A stretch of DNA of 26,308 nucleotides from UBA9732 sp963606545 (GTDB taxonomy: Bacteria > Spirochaetota > Spirochaetia > Sphaerochaetales > Sphaerochaetaceae), in assembly GCA_963606545.1 (NCBI GenBank), contig CAVCYP010000022.1, positions 1 to 26,308 on the forward strand. The letters are read 5' to 3'. The notes beneath the pieces are model-generated. The model saw nothing but the letters and a program-made list of their open reading frames with translations. It searched no databases and was not told the origin of the DNA. Position numbers and translations under genes: made by a program. Of this stretch, positions 15,701-23,890 are shown piece by piece (the first letter of the stretch is position 1; every line of letters starts with the position of its first letter).

Positions 15701-16441
15701 TTACTCTTCGTAGAAATCCTCAGGAAGATCAAGGTTTGTAGAAACCTGCTGAACATCATCAAGATCTTCAAGTCTTTCAACAATGTTCATGACCTTCTGA
15801 GCCTTCTCCTTTTCCAAAGTAACTGTGGTATCAGCAATCTTGTTGATATCAGCACTTTCCTGCTCAAAGCCAGCAGCCTGCATAGCTTCAAGAACAGCAC
15901 CAAAATCAGCAGGAGCTGTAGTTACTTCAATAGTTCCATCTTCATTGACAACATCTTCTGCGCCATTTTCCAAAGCAGCTGTGAAAATCTCATCTTCAGT
16001 GTACTTACTTGCATCATAAGTAATTACGCCCTTTGTCTGGAACATGTAAGAAACACAACCGGAAGAACCAAGAGATCCACCAAGCTTTGTAAGGGTGCTT
16101 CTGACATCTGCAGCAGTTCTGTTCTTGTTGTCTGTCAAGGTATCAACAATAATGGCTACTCCACCAGGTGCATATCCTTCATAGGTAAGTTCCATAAAAA
16201 CGGTGTTACCCATTTCACCAGAACCTTTCTTAATTGCTCTTTCAATGTTGTCCTTAGGCATGTTCTCTGCACGAGCCTTAAGGATAGCAGTTCTAAGTGC
16301 GGCATTTGTATCTGGATCAGCTCCGCCCATCTTTGCAGCGACGCTAATTTCCTTGATCAGCTTTGTGAACTTCTGTCCACGCTTCTGGTCAGCAATGCCT
16401 TTCTTGTGTTTGATTGTAGCCCATTTGCTATGACCTGACAT
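15701..16441 (-). CDS. yebC: YebC/PmpR-family protein
   Basis: This 246-residue protein opens with the family hallmark MSGHSKWATIKHKKG and carries GYAPGGVAIIVDTLTDNKNRT and GSSGCVSYMF. Members have been described as DNA-binding regulators, and more recently as ribosome-associated factors that relieve stalling at proline-rich stretches. GAGG precedes the ATG by five bases. It heads the ruvCAB-queA part of the run, a common bacterial arrangement. Confidence 0.97.
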   Translation of the reverse strand: MSGHSKWATIKHKKGIADQKRGQKFTKLIKEISVAAKMGGADPDTNAALRTAILKARAENMPKDNIERAIKKGSGEMGNTVFMELTYEGYAPGGVAIIVDTLTDNKNRTAADVRSTLTKLGGSLGSSGCVSYMFQTKGVITYDASKYTEDEIFTAALENGAEDVVNEDGTIEVTTAPADFGAVLEAMQAAGFEQESADINKIADTTVTLEKEKAQKVMNIVERLEDLDDVQQVSTNLDLPEDFYEE

Positions 16442-16483
16442 ATTAACCTCTTAATAATAAGTGTTGCGTATAACAGAAAGAAT

Positions 16484-17647
16484 TTAGCATATCTTCATCA
16501 ATATTTCAATTACCTTCTGCGCAGCGTAATCCGCAATCATCAGCCCCTCGTCCGTAGGCACCAAAAAATCGCCCTTTCGCACAAATCCGGAAAGCTTATA
16601 TTCCGCTTCCAGCGCCCCCTTTACCCCAAACTCGTCCCTAACCCGAGTCAAATCAAGGCCCCCCTTATACCTTAGGCCCATCAGCACCAGCTCCTCCAAC
16701 ACCTCAATCCGGCTCAGATGCTCTGCCTCAAAGCCCTCAAACTCCGCGCCCTTCACATACTCCAAAACCGATTTTTCTACATTAAACCTAGTTACTTTCT
16801 CTCCCTTCCTAGCTGTGGAAGCCGCACCCGGACCAAGCCCCAAATAGGGTTGATAGGCCCAATATCTGCAGTTATGAAGCCCTCTTTTACCATTTTTGGC
16901 AAAGTTGGAAACCTCATAATGCTCAAAGCCTTTCTTTTCAAGATAGGCCCAAACCTTACTTAAAATCTCATATTGCTCATCCGAATCAGGCAAAACTGGA
17001 TTTCTCTTAAACATAAGAGTCCCTTCTTCCAGCGTCAGAGCATAGACACTCAAATGATTTGTTGGGAAATTGCCTGTCAACTCTTTTACATCCTTAAGTG
17101 GATCATGCCAGGAGCCAAGACAGGTAATTAAATCATAACTTAGCTCACAGCCGGTGTATTGCTGAAGATTTTGGGAAAGTTCAAGCCCCTTGTAGGTTTG
17201 TTTTAAAGTAGCATTACGGCCAAGAAAAGTTAGAGCCTGCTCTGAAAGACTTTGGATACCCAAAGAAAGGCGGGTAAACCCACCATTAAAAGGGCTATAA
17301 GTACTTAAAATATCTGAAGTTAAGCTATCAGGATTCATCTCAACGGTAAACTCTTTTGGTCTACAATTTCTGCAGACTATATTTGCAATCTCATCCAGCT
17401 TCTCAAGCCCAAGACAAGCCGGATTTCCGCCACCAATATAAGCGGTTTCAAAAGGCCTACCATTCATGCAATTAACGACAGCGTTAAGCTCTCTGAGCAG
17501 TCTCTTTACGTAAAGCTCTTTTAGCTCAAAATTATGGTCTGGAATTGAATAGAAGGCGCAATAACTGCACTTAGACTCGCAAAATGGGACATGGATGTAG
17601 AGAGAAAGAGGTTTTTGAAAATCAAAGGCTTCTAGGAATTCTATCAT
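16484..17647 (-). CDS. hemW: HemW-type radical SAM heme chaperone
   Basis: Started at ATG 17647, the protein has 387 residues. This start is chosen because it overlaps the lepB stop as ATGA; 12 more codons upstream are open but lie deep in lepB. The CX3CX2C cluster motif (Cys23, Cys27, Cys30 in VPFCESKCSYCAF) binds the 4Fe-4S cluster. The HNCRYW motif matches the HNXXYW signature of HemW, and the family is therefore a heme-binding chaperone and not coproporphyrinogen oxidase HemN. The glycine motif reads GGGNPACL in place of the usual GGGTPS. Whether this organism makes or imports heme cannot be seen here. Confidence 0.9.
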   Translation of the reverse strand: MIEFLEAFDFQKPLSLYIHVPFCESKCSYCAFYSIPDHNFELKELYVKRLLRELNAVVNCMNGRPFETAYIGGGNPACLGLEKLDEIANIVCRNCRPKEFTVEMNPDSLTSDILSTYSPFNGGFTRLSLGIQSLSEQALTFLGRNATLKQTYKGLELSQNLQQYTGCELSYDLITCLGSWHDPLKDVKELTGNFPTNHLSVYALTLEEGTLMFKRNPVLPDSDEQYEILSKVWAYLEKKGFEHYEVSNFAKNGKRGLHNCRYWAYQPYLGLGPGAASTARKGEKVTRFNVEKSVLEYVKGAEFEGFEAEHLSRIEVLEELVLMGLRYKGGLDLTRVRDEFGVKGALEAEYKLSGFVRKGDFLVPTDEGLMIADYAAQKVIEILMKIC

Positions 17648-18642
17648 TTCCCTAAAAGTGAACCAATTCTGTTTAGAGGCCAAATTGTGGAAGCAACATA
17701 ACCATTAATACTATCAACCGAAACCGGGCCAAAGTATCGGCCATCGCTGGAGTTATCACGGTTATCGCCTAGCGGAAGAACACAGCCCTCTGGGACGTAC
17801 ATGCCTACTTCCAGTTTAGCCCACTCGCTTCTAGCATCATCGCTTGCAGGATTAGCCATCATAAGACCAATTGCCACGTTCTTGTTGTAACCGTACTGGT
17901 CTGTAAACGATGCGCTTTCATCAATAGTTTTCTGGTCCTCCAGTAGATGCTTAGGCAGCTGGCTTGTGCTAACCCCGCCGTTGTAAAGTCCGTTTATTCT
18001 TCCAAGGGCGTTATAACCAACATAAGTACTCTTCTCAATTGTTCTGTGAGGAGCTGTACTTAGACCATTTTCTTCTCTAAAGGTAGCTTCCAAGACATAT
18101 TCACCGGTACCGGAGGCCTTGATGTAGGCATCTCCGTCTCTGAAGGTAATGGTATCTCCGGCAACACCGGCAGCACGCTTTACAAGAAGCTTTTCTCTCA
18201 TGTTTCCTTCCTCATCAACATCAATGTTAACAAGGGAGAAAGTTCCCATGTAAATTATTGTACTTAAAAGACTAAATACAGGACCTTTACTCTCATACTG
18301 AGGATTGTAGAAGGTAATTATTTCATCCCTATCCGGCTGTCGTGCATTAAGAATTTTTGGGCCTTCAGGGTAAAGCTCAAGTCCATAAGTGAGCTTTGAA
18401 ACCATAACGCGGTCTCCCACCAGCAAGGTATTGAGCATAGACGGAGACGGAATAATAAAGAACTGAAACAAGAACTGGTTGATTAAAAGAACAACCACAA
18501 CTGCAAAAACAATTGCATCAATCCAATCAAGAACCTCACCCCAGAAAGTACGTTTTTTATTTTTTTTAGCCTGTTTTAGGGCCTTTCTTTTTGTTAAATA
18601 TTTTTCTGTCCAATTCTGAACAGCGTCAAAAAATGCATCCAT
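17644..18642 (-). CDS. lepB: Signal peptidase I
   Basis: This 332-residue membrane protease has a basic N-terminus (KRKALKQAKKNKKRTFWGE), one membrane segment (about residues 40-63), the catalytic Ser68 in IPSPSMLNTL, the general base Lys155 in LLVKRAAGVAGD, and the box E motif LGDNRDNSSDGRYFGPV. It removes signal peptides from exported proteins at the outer face of the inner membrane. An insertion of about 100 residues lies between Lys155 and box E, common in spirochaete and E. coli-type enzymes. There is no Shine-Dalgarno, and a good -10 lies seven bases before the ATG. It heads the operon with hemW. Confidence 0.95.
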   Translation of the reverse strand: MDAFFDAVQNWTEKYLTKRKALKQAKKNKKRTFWGEVLDWIDAIVFAVVVVLLINQFLFQFFIIPSPSMLNTLLVGDRVMVSKLTYGLELYPEGPKILNARQPDRDEIITFYNPQYESKGPVFSLLSTIIYMGTFSLVNIDVDEEGNMREKLLVKRAAGVAGDTITFRDGDAYIKASGTGEYVLEATFREENGLSTAPHRTIEKSTYVGYNALGRINGLYNGGVSTSQLPKHLLEDQKTIDESASFTDQYGYNKNVAIGLMMANPASDDARSEWAKLEVGMYVPEGCVLPLGDNRDNSSDGRYFGPVSVDSINGYVASTIWPLNRIGSLLGK

Positions 18643-18649
18643 AGTCTAA

Positions 18650-18678
18650 AGTATATTAATAAAGCATTAAGTTGACAA
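18650..18678 (-). promoter_or_regulatory. lepB promoter adjacent to the start codon
   Basis: On the minus strand TTGTCA (18673-18678) is exactly 17 bases from TATACT (18650-18655); each matches consensus at five of six. The -10 ends seven bases before ATG 18642, so transcription should start at or next to the A of the start codon. Confidence 0.65.
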
Positions 18679-18700
18679 TAACGAGTAATAAAGTTAGCTT
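18672..18700 (+). promoter_or_regulatory. Divergent promoter sharing its -35 with lepB
   Basis: A perfect TTGACA (18672-18677) on the plus strand overlaps the lepB -35 on the other strand. The -10 at 17 bases, TAGCTT (18695-18700), is weak. It ends six bases before the ATG at 18707. Confidence 0.35.
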
Positions 18701-18706
18701 TAAGGC

Positions 18707-20134
18707 ATGAAAAAAAAGCAAGAACTTCCACAGGTTGAGCCTGTAAAAATAAAACCTCTGTTTGGCCTTAAACCCGGCCTTTGGTTAACCATAGCCTACG
18801 CCTTAGCAATCCTGTTAATTTTGTTTTTTGTAGGCGTACTTCCGGACCTCATCAACGGTTCAAAACGCGTCACTTTTACAAGTGCAGCCTACAACGCAGC
18901 CGTGTATATTGACGGCGAATATGCCGGAGGAACTCCTTTTACAAGAAGAGTTGAAAGCGGCACTCACAATGTCTCATATCAGGTAAATGGCTATGAAATT
19001 GATAGCTTTACCCTCAAAATAGGCCATCCTTTCTTCTTTAACTGGCTCTTCCCGCGCACCCAGAAAGTCGCAAGCTCAGCCACTCTTACCAAAGAAGCCT
19101 TCACCGCGCTATCCAAAGAACTACTTGAAGAAGCAAACCTCTACTCTGCAATCCTAGAGTATGACGAGGTACACCGATACTCCCCAATCTTCACTACTTA
19201 TGCAAAGTGCATAAAGGGTTCCTGCTACGAAAACCAGACCCAAGCCTTTGAAACCGCTCTACTCTTCATCTCAACTCAAGAGATGTATGAGGATGCCAAA
19301 GAAGCCCTGGAAATTCTAGGTTTGAACCTTACTTTAGATGCTTCAAAGCTATTTGAAGAAAGTTCCTCCACAGTTGGCGTTGCACAGGAGGAAAATCAAA
19401 TAATCACAGCAAAAGCCACCACTTTGGATGCCGGAGTTTTTAAAATTGAAGGCTTTACAATTCCACAGGTTACTTTCTCAAATGGAAATGAAGTTGAAAG
19501 CACCTACCCACAGGTTAAAGAAGCCGGCCAAAACGTCACCACACAAAGCTTTAATATCTCTAGTCTTTGCATAACAGAGAACATGTGGGCCTACTTTGTA
19601 AATGAGAATCCAGATTGGGGTCTTTCAAACAAGGAAAGTCTTATAGAGCAAGGCCTTGTTGATGATTACTATCTAGATGGAGTAACCCTTTCAATGACGG
19701 TAGCCTCAAACCGTCCGGTAAGAAATATCAGCTGGTACGCAGCCCAAGCCTTCTGCTCTTGGCTCAGTGAAAAAACTGGAAAGAACGTAAGCTTACCAAC
19801 AGAAAATCAGTGGATTGCTGCCACCCTTTCAGATTCTGAAGGCGGTTTTCAGAAATCGCTCATGCCAAGCGTAAATGAAAGCGCTCCAAGTGCCCTGTTA
19901 GGTGGACTTTGGGAATTTACTAACACCCCTTATATCCCACTTTCTCGCCTAATTTCAGCTTCAGAGGCAGAGCAGGCAGTAAAAGTACTTGAAGCTCTTG
20001 AGGTTCAGGCTTCAATGATTGTTAAAGGTGGCTCCTATGTTAACACGGCAAGTGAAATTAACGCCTACAGTGTTGGAACCACCTATAGAAGCCTTTGTTC
20101 TGATTACATGGGCTTTAGAATTGTTTGGAATTAA
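18707..20134 (+). CDS. Membrane-anchored PEGA and SUMF1 domain protein
   Basis: This 475-residue protein has a short cytoplasmic head, one transmembrane segment (about 25-46), a PEGA domain (about 53-105, with AAVYIDGEYAGGTPFTRRV), a helical middle with TPR-like look (about 125-215), and a C-terminal formylglycine-generating-enzyme-like (SUMF1) domain (about 270-475). The latter shows NISWYAAQAFCSWLSEKTGK, LPTENQWIAA, GGLWEFTNT, VKGGSYVN and MGFRIVWN. PEGA suggests contact with the cell surface or peptidoglycan. The catalytic cysteines of true formylglycine-generating enzyme are not evident, so a structural or binding role is likelier. It is followed by smpB after two bases and shares a promoter region with lepB. 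Confidence 0.85.
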   Translation: MKKKQELPQVEPVKIKPLFGLKPGLWLTIAYALAILLILFFVGVLPDLINGSKRVTFTSAAYNAAVYIDGEYAGGTPFTRRVESGTHNVSYQVNGYEIDSFTLKIGHPFFFNWLFPRTQKVASSATLTKEAFTALSKELLEEANLYSAILEYDEVHRYSPIFTTYAKCIKGSCYENQTQAFETALLFISTQEMYEDAKEALEILGLNLTLDASKLFEESSSTVGVAQEENQIITAKATTLDAGVFKIEGFTIPQVTFSNGNEVESTYPQVKEAGQNVTTQSFNISSLCITENMWAYFVNENPDWGLSNKESLIEQGLVDDYYLDGVTLSMTVASNRPVRNISWYAAQAFCSWLSEKTGKNVSLPTENQWIAATLSDSEGGFQKSLMPSVNESAPSALLGGLWEFTNTPYIPLSRLISASEAEQAVKVLEALEVQASMIVKGGSYVNTASEINAYSVGTTYRSLCSDYMGFRIVWN

Positions 20135-20136
20135 AA

Positions 20137-20607
20137 ATGGAAGAAAAGAAAAAAGAAATAAAGACTTTACAGGTCAATAAAAAAGCCTATTTTAACTACT
20201 CGGTATTAGAGGATTTGGAAGCTGGAATTTCCCTTGCAGGAACTGAGGTAAAATCCCTCAGAGCTGGAAAATTCTCCTTTGTTGACGCCTACATCAAAAT
20301 TGATAACGGCGAGCTTTGGCTGGTAGGCTTTACCATTCAACCTTACGACAAAGGTTCCATCTTCAACCATAATCCAGAGCGTAACAGACGCCTTTTAGTA
20401 CACAAACAGGAAATAAAGAGACTTAAGCGTAAAGTTGAAGAAAAAGGTTTAACTCTCATACCTACAAAGGTTTATCTGAAAGGCAACTTGGTAAAAGTTC
20501 AGGTTTCCCTCTGTAGAGGTAAAGCCCTTCACGACAAGCGGGACGCCATTAAAGAGCGAGACCTAGACCGCCAGAGTAAAAGAGAAGCCAAAGAATATAA
20601 GTTTTAA
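20137..20607 (+). CDS. smpB: SsrA-binding protein SmpB
   Basis: This 156-residue protein has GISLAGTEVKSLRAGK, SIFNHNPERNRRLLVHK and the basic C-terminal tail KALHDKRDAIKERDLDRQSK of SmpB. It binds tmRNA and carries it to stalled ribosomes for trans-translation. The ATG at 20137 is preferred over an in-frame TTG at 20125, which would overlap the upstream gene; SmpB is usually 150-160 residues. It lies two bases after the PEGA/SUMF1 gene and is likely coupled to it. No tmRNA gene is visible in the window. The 3' end overlaps the convergent sugar kinase by four bases. Confidence 0.97.
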   Translation: MEEKKKEIKTLQVNKKAYFNYSVLEDLEAGISLAGTEVKSLRAGKFSFVDAYIKIDNGELWLVGFTIQPYDKGSIFNHNPERNRRLLVHKQEIKRLKRKVEEKGLTLIPTKVYLKGNLVKVQVSLCRGKALHDKRDAIKERDLDRQSKREAKEYKF

Positions 20608-22160
20608 TTTATTCTTCTGATTTTCTTGAATAACCTAGTATTATCCTTCTCAATGTGCTTGTAGACATCATTGTAGATTTGCATATATTTTTTATGGTTA
20701 TCTTCATTTGGTGTAAAGACATCCTTGTCGTGTACCATTGAGGCTACAGCTTCCTCGTAGTCCTTAAACTCTCCCAAAGCAACAAAAGCTGCTAAAGACG
20801 AGCCTATTCCAGAAGCCTCGTGAGTCTGGATTCTCTTGACGGGAAGACCAAAAATATCGGCACAAATCTGGACTACGGTATTGCATACGGAGCCGCCACC
20901 AGCTATGTAGAGCTGTTTGATGTTTTGGCCGGAGCGCTTTTGCATTCTAAGCATGGCGTGGTAGAGCTCAAAGTCTATGCCCTCAATTATAGCGCGATAA
21001 ATATGGTATTTGTTGTGGTGGTCGGTTAGGCCCATCAGGACGCCTTTTGCAAAGGGGTTGCCGTTGCCGGGAGCCAAGTGTGGGGTGAGAATTAGACCTT
21101 CTGCACCAAGTGGAATGTCCTTGAGGTGCTCGTCTAGGATTGCTTCTACCCTAATGCCCCTTCTTTGGGCTTCAGAGACCTCTTCTTGAGCAAAGTTTTT
21201 AATAAACCACGTTACAATCCAGTACCCGCGGTAAAGTTGGTACTCGCCGTTGTAGTAGTCCGGCATGACTGCGGGATAAGACGGCAAGAAGGGCTGTGGC
21301 TCAAAGTAATGCTGACTACAAAATTGAATTGTGGAGGCCGTTCCAAGGGAAATTGCAGCCTTGTCTTCTGTTGTGACAGAAAGGCCCAAAGCCTCACAAG
21401 CCTTATCTGTGCCAGTAGATATCAAAGGAAGACCCTTTGGAATTCCTGAGCGGAAACTGGTTTCCTCGTTGATGTAGCCCACCACACCTGGGGAAGGGAC
21501 AATATCCACAAGCTTATCCATTGGAATGTCTGCAAGACACCTAGACAGTCCTTTTTCCATCCAGCAGCGGTTTCTATAATCAAATGGAATGTGTCCAACT
21601 TGGTTGGCAGCGCCATCCTTCAAGCTTCCTGTGAGCTTATAATTAATATAGGAAGGGAGAACAACAAATTTATAGGTCTTTTCCCAAAGCTCTGGCTCCT
21701 GTTGCATTATCCAGTTGCAAAAGCCATCTTTGTAAATCATGTGGATGGCTTCTGTCATTCCAATAGAGCCAAAAAGTGCCTTCTTCCACAGAGGAAGTTG
21801 AATTTCCTGTGGGGCTCTTCTTTCATCCAGCCACACTATGATGTTTCTAAGAGGTTTACAATCCTTATCTAGAATCATCACTGTGTCTCTAATACAAGTA
21901 ATAGTAACAGCCTTAATTTGATCAAAGAGGTGAGCTTCTGTAGCTGTCTTGTCCGCAAGGCGTTTTAAAGCAAGTCCAGCCTCACAGAGGCGGTCATAGT
22001 AGAAATCGGGCTCCTGCTCAGCCCTGCCGGGAATTGGCGAGTCCAGCTTGATTTTAGCGTACTTAAGCTGGTAGGAGAGAACCGTCTCCCCTTTTTTGTT
22101 AACCAGCAGAGCCCTTACACTTTGTGTGCCTATATCGAATGTTAGAACAAGAGGATCCAT
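20604..22160 (-). CDS. FGGY-family carbohydrate kinase (xylulokinase-like)
   Basis: This 518-residue protein has the ASKHA fold: the phosphate-1 loop at the N-terminus (LTFDIGTQSVRALLV), the STGTDKACEALGL and ISLGTASTIQF segment starting the second domain, and the adenosine loop YIAGGGSVCNTVVQICADIFG. It phosphorylates a sugar or polyol using ATP. Similarity in layout is to the xylulokinase/glycerol kinase group, but the substrate cannot be fixed by reading. AGGAG precedes the ATG. It starts 33 bases after the trpB-like gene and is likely cotranscribed with it. The 3' end overlaps smpB head-on with no terminator hairpin between them. Confidence 0.88.
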   Translation of the reverse strand: MDPLVLTFDIGTQSVRALLVNKKGETVLSYQLKYAKIKLDSPIPGRAEQEPDFYYDRLCEAGLALKRLADKTATEAHLFDQIKAVTITCIRDTVMILDKDCKPLRNIIVWLDERRAPQEIQLPLWKKALFGSIGMTEAIHMIYKDGFCNWIMQQEPELWEKTYKFVVLPSYINYKLTGSLKDGAANQVGHIPFDYRNRCWMEKGLSRCLADIPMDKLVDIVPSPGVVGYINEETSFRSGIPKGLPLISTGTDKACEALGLSVTTEDKAAISLGTASTIQFCSQHYFEPQPFLPSYPAVMPDYYNGEYQLYRGYWIVTWFIKNFAQEEVSEAQRRGIRVEAILDEHLKDIPLGAEGLILTPHLAPGNGNPFAKGVLMGLTDHHNKYHIYRAIIEGIDFELYHAMLRMQKRSGQNIKQLYIAGGGSVCNTVVQICADIFGLPVKRIQTHEASGIGSSLAAFVALGEFKDYEEAVASMVHDKDVFTPNEDNHKKYMQIYNDVYKHIEKDNTRLFKKIRRIN

Positions 22161-22193
22161 TCGCCTTGCTCTCCTAATTTTTAGATGTTTTGC

Positions 22194-23567
22194 CTATTGT
22201 AGCACAACTTTAGGTAAAAGCGCAGTAGATTTTGCAATGTCCTCATCTGTTGGGATGGTATCGCCCATCTGATGATCATTGAACTTCTGATAAGCCGTGA
22301 GGTCAAAGTAACCCGTACCTGTCAGTCCAAAGAGAATATTCTTCTCCTCCCCGCTTTCCTTGCACTTGAGGGCCTCATCAATTGCACAGCGAATTGCATG
22401 ACTACTCTCAGGCGCCGGCAAAATGCCCTCCGTCTTGGCAAACAACTCAGCTGCCTCAAAGACATCCGTCTGCTTAACGCTGACAGCTTCCATATAACCG
22501 TCGTGGTAGAGCTGGCTCAAAATTGGCGACATTCCGTGAAAACGCAGTCCTCCTGCATGACTTGCACTTGGAATAAACTGACTACCCAGCGTGTACATCT
22601 TTGCAAGCGGACAGACGCGCCCAGTGTCGCAATAATCGTAGGCAAACGTACCGCGGGTAAACGAGGGACAAGAGGCCGGCTCAACGGCAATTATTCTATA
22701 ATCCGCCTCACCACGTAGCTTCTGGCCCATAAACGGCGCAATCAGACCCCCCAAATTACTTCCACCTCCTGCGCACCCAATCACAACATCTGGCTTAACG
22801 CCGTACTTATCCAGCGCGCTCTTTGCCTCCAGCCCGATAATGGACTGATGCAACATGACCTGATTTAATACAGAACCCAGTGCATATCTGTACCCCTCAT
22901 GGTGCATCACATAGTCAACAGCCTCAGAGATGGCACAGCCAAGAGAGCCCGTGGTGCCCGGATGTTCTTGGTTAATTTTTATTCCTATCTCGGTCGTAAA
23001 TGAGGGTGAAGGTTCAACAATTGCCCCATAAGTGCGCATTACTTCCTTTCTAGCCGGCTTTTGTTCATAACTGACCTTAACCATGAAGACTCTACACTCA
23101 AGGCCTAAATAGGCGCAGCTCATGGAAAGCGCCGTGCCCCACTGCCCTGCTCCGGTCTCTGTGGCAAGCCCCTTAAGCCCCTGTTTTTTAGCATAAAAAG
23201 CCTGAGCTATTGCTGAGTTGAGCTTATGACTTCCGGAGGTATTATTACCCTCAAATTTATAATAGATATGAGCTGGTGTATTTAGAGCCTTTTCAAGACA
23301 GTAGGCTCTAACCGTTGGAGAAGGTCTGTACATGGTATAGAAATCCCTTATCTCCTTTGGAATTTCTATGTATGGAGAAGTTTCATCCAATTCTTGCTTT
23401 GCCAGTTCACTGCAAAAAATATGACTAAGATCTTCTTGTGTGAGTTTTTTGCCATTTGCATCCACCAGCGCTGCTGGCTTAGTTTTCATATCCGCTCTTA
23501 GATTATACCAATACTTTGGAATCTCACTTTCTTGTAAATATATTTTGTAAGGTATTTCACGTTCCAT
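22194..23567 (-). CDS. Tryptophan synthase beta chain, TrpB2-like
   Basis: Started at ATG 23567 (GGAG eight bases upstream), the protein has 457 residues, longer than standard TrpB (about 400) and typical of the TrpB2 group. The PLP lysine is Lys115 in SGSHKLNSAIAQA, the phosphate-binding loop is CAGGGSNLGG (265-274), and the indole-channel Glu lies in ETGAGQWGTA. It condenses indole with serine to make tryptophan. No trpA or other trp gene is near, so indole salvage is the likely role. A 36-bp palindrome overlapping its promoter suggests repression. An FGGY kinase follows in the same direction. Confidence 0.92.
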   Translation of the reverse strand: MEREIPYKIYLQESEIPKYWYNLRADMKTKPAALVDANGKKLTQEDLSHIFCSELAKQELDETSPYIEIPKEIRDFYTMYRPSPTVRAYCLEKALNTPAHIYYKFEGNNTSGSHKLNSAIAQAFYAKKQGLKGLATETGAGQWGTALSMSCAYLGLECRVFMVKVSYEQKPARKEVMRTYGAIVEPSPSFTTEIGIKINQEHPGTTGSLGCAISEAVDYVMHHEGYRYALGSVLNQVMLHQSIIGLEAKSALDKYGVKPDVVIGCAGGGSNLGGLIAPFMGQKLRGEADYRIIAVEPASCPSFTRGTFAYDYCDTGRVCPLAKMYTLGSQFIPSASHAGGLRFHGMSPILSQLYHDGYMEAVSVKQTDVFEAAELFAKTEGILPAPESSHAIRCAIDEALKCKESGEEKNILFGLTGTGYFDLTAYQKFNDHQMGDTIPTDEDIAKSTALLPKVVLQ

Positions 23568-23592
23568 ATTGAATTCTCCATTTTTGTATCTG

Positions 23593-23628
23593 ATGGTATA
23601 TGTTTCTGTTAACAGTAACATATACCAT
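23593..23628. promoter_or_regulatory. 36-bp near-perfect palindrome upstream of the trpB-like gene
   Basis: ATGGTATATGTT (23593-23604) is matched by AACATATACCAT (23617-23628), and the centre CTGTTAACAG (23606-23615) is itself a perfect palindrome. Only the T/T pair at 23605 and 23616 breaks the symmetry. It lies 26 bases before the start codon and overlaps the predicted -10. The layout fits a dimeric or tetrameric repressor site. Confidence 0.7.
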
Positions 23629-23646
23629 TTACAGTGTTTCTTTCAA
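23619..23646 (-). promoter_or_regulatory. Candidate promoter of the trpB-like operon
   Basis: On the minus strand TTGAAA (23641-23646) is 16 bases from TATATG (23619-23624), or 18 bases from TATGTT. The -10 lies inside the palindrome. Confidence 0.45.
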
Positions 23647-23691
23647 TAGTAACAATGAGAAATTTTCATTTTTTTACCTTGATAGACTTCA

Positions 23692-23802
23692 AAAGCCCAT
23701 AAGGGCTTTGATAACTACCACTTGCCTCTGTCATCTTTCAAACGGAGTTGAAAGAAATCCTGTGCCAATTCTACCACCTCTATTCTAAACCGACTGGCAC
23801 AG
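23692..23802. other. Three consecutive stem-loops in an intergenic stretch
   Basis: Stem 1: AAAGCCC (23692-23698) with GGGCTTT (23703-23709), 4-base loop. Stem 2: TCTTTCAA (23734-23741) with TTGAAAGA (23748-23755), 6-base loop. Stem 3: CTGTGCCA (23760-23767) with TGGCACAG (23795-23802), 27-base loop. All three arms are perfect. No T-run follows on either strand, so they are not plain terminators. They could be a structured RNA, an attachment region or the end of a lost mobile element. A further GACAAG/CTTGTC hairpin lies at 23860-23876. Confidence 0.45.
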
Positions 23803-23890
23803 CCGTTTTTCAAGCTGAGAAGCTAAATTTCCTTTTGCAATATCAAAAGCCAACGGCCTGACAAGTTTTGCTTGTCGGTCTGTATCTGGA

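Noticed and set aside
20600..20612. Terminator between convergent smpB and sugar kinase
   Set aside because: The genes overlap by four bases and no hairpin is visible around the stop codons.
22194..23621. Longer trpB start at 23621
   Set aside because: The upstream 18 codons run through the palindrome; ATG 23567 has a good GGAG and suits the family length.
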